From contig CALFZM010000222.1 of the NCBI GenBank assembly GCA_937952235.1, positions 1-14,790 of the forward strand: 14,790 nucleotides of DNA, in the 5' to 3' direction. Under the pieces are notes generated by a model. That model had not been told where the DNA came from. It did no database searches and saw nothing but the letters and a program-made list of their open reading frames with translations. Origin of the DNA: an uncultured Opitutia bacterium (GTDB lineage: Bacteria > Verrucomicrobiota > Verrucomicrobiia > Opitutales > Opitutaceae). The stretch's first letter is position 1. Each line of letters opens with the position of its first letter. Below, piece after piece: positions 12,490-14,790 of the stretch. Both the position numbers and the translations under genes were made by a program.

Positions 12490-13479
12490 TCAGTCTAGGG
12501 TGATCTTCCCCTGCTGGATGACCTTGTCCCACTTCGCCTTCTCCGCGGCGACGAACTGCTTCGCGGCCTCGCGCGAGTTTCCGACCGGCGTCATGCCCTG
12601 ATCGAGCAGCCCCTTCTTGAAGTCGGCCGTCGCGAGAATCCCGCGGATGTCGGCGTTCAGCTTCTCGGCGATGGCGTCGGGAACGCTCGCGCCGACCGCG
12701 ATGGTCGTCCAGGACGTGGCCTCGTAGCCAGGCAGTCCCGCCTCCGCCGTGGTGGGAACCTCGGGAAGCGCGGGCGAGCGCACCTTGCCCGTCACCGCCA
12801 GCGCCTTGAGCCGGCCGGACTGGAGGTGGCCGATAACCGTCGGCGGGTTCTCGAACATGAGCTGGATCTGTCCGCCCAGCAGGTCGTTCAGCGCGAGCGA
12901 GCTGCCCTTGTACGGCACGTGCTCGACGGGGGCGCCGGAAGTGATCCTGTAGAGCTCGCCGATCATGTGCACGGAGGATCCGACCCCGGCCGAGCCGAAG
13001 TGGATCGTGCCCGGCTTTTCCTTCGCGAGTGCGGTTAGCTGCTTGAGGTCCCTCACCGGTAGGCCCGGCGTGGCCACGACCACGTGCGGCATCTCGGCGA
13101 GGATCGTGACCAGCTTCAGGTCCTTGCCCGGGTCGTAGGCCAGCTTCTTGTAGACGCCGTAGGTCGCGTGCAGGCCGATGGAGCCCAGAAGCAGTGTGTA
13201 GCCGTCCGACCCTGCGTCCACCACGGCCTTGCCGCCGATGTGCCCGCCCGCGCCGGGTCGGTTCTCCACGATCACCGACTGCTTGTAGAGCTTCGAGAGC
13301 CGCTCGGCCAGCAGGCGGCCCTGCACATCCGAGCTGCCGCCGGCGGCGAAGGGCACGACGATCTTGATCATCTTGCCCGGGTAGTCGGGCTGCGCGGCGG
13401 CGGGCAGGCTGGCTGCCGCGCCCATGGTCAGCGCGACAAGGCCGGCCAGGACGGTTCTGCGGGACAGGTTGGCTTTCAT
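12490..13479 (-). CDS. Bug/TctC-family periplasmic substrate-binding protein
   Basis: A 329-residue Bug (TctC) protein, the binding component of tripartite tricarboxylate transport-type systems for carboxylates and similar small acids. The signal sequence has a twin-arginine-like start (LSRRTVLAGL) and ends near PAAAQ at about residue 30. The mature start YPGKMIKIVVPFAAGGSSD and the loop VIVENRPGAGGHIGG are characteristic, as are HVPYKGSSLALNDLLGGQI and GRLKALAVTG. The ATG at 13479 has GGAGG five bases upstream; an in-frame start at 13542 would place 21 residues before the signal. No TctA/TctB membrane genes are present in the window, which is usual for Bug proteins. The ligand is unknown; divergent LysR control is likely. 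Confidence 0.95.
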   Translation of the reverse strand: MKANLSRRTVLAGLVALTMGAAASLPAAAQPDYPGKMIKIVVPFAAGGSSDVQGRLLAERLSKLYKQSVIVENRPGAGGHIGGKAVVDAGSDGYTLLLGSIGLHATYGVYKKLAYDPGKDLKLVTILAEMPHVVVATPGLPVRDLKQLTALAKEKPGTIHFGSAGVGSSVHMIGELYRITSGAPVEHVPYKGSSLALNDLLGGQIQLMFENPPTVIGHLQSGRLKALAVTGKVRSPALPEVPTTAEAGLPGYEATSWTTIAVGASVPDAIAEKLNADIRGILATADFKKGLLDQGMTPVGNSREAAKQFVAAEKAKWDKVIQQGKITLD

Positions 13480-13573
13480 GGTTTCCTCCAGGGCGTCGCC
13501 CGCGGCGGCGCCGCGGTGAATTTCCTGGCAGTCTAGGGACACCCGCTCCGCGGGGAAAATGCCTTCCCTTTGG

Positions 13574-13599
13574 TAGGCTATGCGGAATTGATATACCTA
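13574..13599. promoter_or_regulatory. Imperfect dyad with T-N11-A spacing, probable LysR operator
   Basis: TAGGCTAT (13574-13581) and ATATACCTA (13591-13599) form an imperfect dyad around the LysR T-N11-A core (T13581, A13593), between the divergent Bug and LysR genes. Confidence 0.45.
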
Positions 13600-13636
13600 T
13601 GGACCCGCCGCCGCGGCGGGCCGGAAGGAGACCGCC

Positions 13637-14545
13637 GTGCCCCGCCCCCTCACCCTGCGCGAGATCGCCGCCTTCCGGGCCGTAATGCAGACGGGCACCA
13701 CCACGGGCGCCGCCGCGATGCTGCATACCACCCAGCCCTCCGTGAGCCGCCTGCTCGCGCAGATGCACAATGCCTCGGGCGTGCGCCTCTTCGACACCCA
13801 CAAGGGGCGGCTGCGCCCCACGGACGAGGCACGCCGGCTGTTCGAGGTGGTCCAGCAGCAATATCTCGGGCTGGACGCGATCGAGCGCACGGTAGCCCTC
13901 CTTCGCAAGTCGGGAACGGGGTCGCTTCGCATCGGCAGCACGCCCGCGCTCGGCCTGGGCGTCCTGCCCGCCGTCGTTCACGTCTTTGCCCGCCAGCACC
14001 CCGACGTGCACGTCAACCTGCAGACCGTCAGCGCGCACGCGCTTCGCGAGGGGCTTCTCCGCGCGGCCTACGACCTGGCGCTGTCCACCACGCCCATCGA
14101 CCACCCGCTGCTGGAGGCCTCCACCGTCCACCACTCGCACACCGTCTGCGTCCTCGGGCGTCGGCACGCGCTCGCCGCGCGGCCGAGCCTGCACGTGCGC
14201 GACCTGCGCGGGCAGGTCCTCCTCACGCTGAACGCCGACGACGAGTTGCTCGCCCCCTTCAACCGGACGCTGGCGAGCCACGGGATCGAGGCGGCCGCGA
14301 CCCTCGAGACCACCTACTCCGCCACCATCTGCATGCTGGCCCTGCAGGGCACCGGCATCGGCATCGTGAATCCGTACGTGGCCTCGGTGTTCGCGCGCGA
14401 TCTGGCGGTGCTGCCCCTGCGCCCCCGCATCCCGATCGCGGTGTGCCTCGCCTTTCCCGCGCACGCCGCGCCCTCAGCCATGGCGCAGGCCTTCGCGGGC
14501 CTCGTTCGCGCGCATTTCCGGGAGATGCCGGGCGGGCGCGATTGA
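13637..14545 (+). CDS. LysR-type transcriptional regulator
   Basis: A 302-residue LysR regulator. The helix-turn-helix is at about residues 4-62 (LREIAAFRAVMQTGTTTGAA, then TQPSVSRLLAQMHNASGVRLF). The effector domain begins near GSLRIGSTPALGLGVLP (about 94-110) and ends with the GIGIVNPYVA segment that often lines the effector pocket. The start is GTG at 13637, with a strong GGAAGGAG six bases upstream. It diverges from the Bug/propeller operon, the likely target. The general pattern, LysR next to Bug, is common in Burkholderiales; the inducer cannot be read from sequence. Confidence 0.95.
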   Translation: MPRPLTLREIAAFRAVMQTGTTTGAAAMLHTTQPSVSRLLAQMHNASGVRLFDTHKGRLRPTDEARRLFEVVQQQYLGLDAIERTVALLRKSGTGSLRIGSTPALGLGVLPAVVHVFARQHPDVHVNLQTVSAHALREGLLRAAYDLALSTTPIDHPLLEASTVHHSHTVCVLGRRHALAARPSLHVRDLRGQVLLTLNADDELLAPFNRTLASHGIEAAATLETTYSATICMLALQGTGIGIVNPYVASVFARDLAVLPLRPRIPIAVCLAFPAHAAPSAMAQAFAGLVRAHFREMPGGRD

Positions 14546-14691
14546 GCATGCGGTTCCGGCGCCGTCGGTGGCGTACCATCTCCGCGTGGCGATCCCTTAG
14601 CCCCGTCGGTCCGTAAACCGACCGGGTACCTGGAACCCACCGTCTACTGGGCAAGGCCTCGACCTTGAGCGCCGGGGGCGGCGGCGACAAG

Positions 14692-14790
14692 GTGGCAGGG
14701 AGCTTTGAGAAACACTACCGCCGCATGGAAGAGATGAACAGCCCAATCCCTCCCAATGTGGCGATCGACGAGACAATGAGTCGCAACGAC
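14692..14790 (+). CDS. Possible start of an unrecognised gene, cut by the window edge
   Basis: A frame open from 14617 to the window end. Its last part reads as plausible protein (GSFEKHYRRMEEMNSPIPPN, then VAIDETMSRND), charged and with lower GC than the upstream LysR gene. The start is not settled: GTG at 14692, ATG at 14725 and TTG at 14665 are all possible, and none has a clear ribosome-binding site. No family is recognised. It could be the first gene of another transferred segment. Confidence 0.3.
   Translation, partial: MAGSFEKHYRRMEEMNSPIPPNVAIDETMSRND

Noticed and set aside
12440..14464. Very long minus-strand open frame (674 codons) over the Bug gene and the second LysR gene
   Set aside because: It is a high-GC shadow: low-complexity Arg/Gly/Ala-rich sequence antisense to or out of frame with two clearly recognisable genes.
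14605..14622. GTCGGT/ACCGAC hairpin after the second LysR gene as a terminator
   Set aside because: The stem is six bp and no T-run follows, so intrinsic termination is unsupported.
1..14790. CRISPR array or insertion sequence
   Set aside because: No regularly spaced short direct repeats with unique spacers, and no transposase or integrase frame, were seen on either strand.

Overview
The window looks like a GC-rich betaproteobacterial chromosome, most probably Burkholderiales or a relative. The basis is strong G/C bias at third codon positions in most genes, a Bug/TctC-type periplasmic binding protein (a family greatly expanded in that group), and divergent LysR-regulator/operon pairs. No rRNA, tRNA or CRISPR array was found. 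Taxonomy is inference.

Left part (1-6627), ordinary high-GC accessory metabolism. A SemiSWEET-type small sugar transporter (minus strand) diverges from a two-gene plus-strand unit: a patatin-like phospholipase lipoprotein and an NAD(P)H-dependent FMN reductase. Converging on this is a tightly packed five-gene minus-strand operon. In transcription order it encodes an F420-reductase-like NAD(P)-binding protein, a DoxX membrane protein, a 4,5-DOPA/extradiol dioxygenase-like protein, a YpfH-type serine esterase and an unrecognised 148-residue protein. The last genes are joined by stop/start overlaps. A LysR regulator diverges from the operon, and the gap between them carries a perfect 10-bp inverted repeat. 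The set suggests inducible handling of an aromatic, quinone or electrophile stress.

Middle part (about 6640-11160), an island of visibly lower GC. It holds a Fic-domain protein with an N-terminal winged-helix region and a non-canonical Fic motif, a secreted ClpP-like serine protease fused to a C-terminal beta-rich domain, and a BrnT/BrnA toxin-antitoxin pair. All are on the minus strand. Upstream of fic are three copies of a 30-bp operator-like dyad; upstream of brnT is a 20-bp perfect palindrome that includes a -10-like sequence almost touching the start codon. Three related repeat copies, each with a minus-strand terminator hairpin, lie at the left edge, in the middle and at the right edge of the island, so it looks like a mosaic assembled at or by these repeats.

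Right part (11172-14545), high GC again. A minus-strand pair encodes a Bug/TctC substrate-binding protein followed by a seven-bladed-propeller-like protein resembling the oligogalacturonate-lyase fold. A LysR regulator diverges from the pair. This resembles a regulated uptake or utilisation unit for an organic acid or sugar-acid. The last 100 bases hold the probable start of a further plus-strand gene cut by the window edge.

The most interesting material is the fic locus (odd active site plus unusual operator array) and the repeat-bounded mosaic island.
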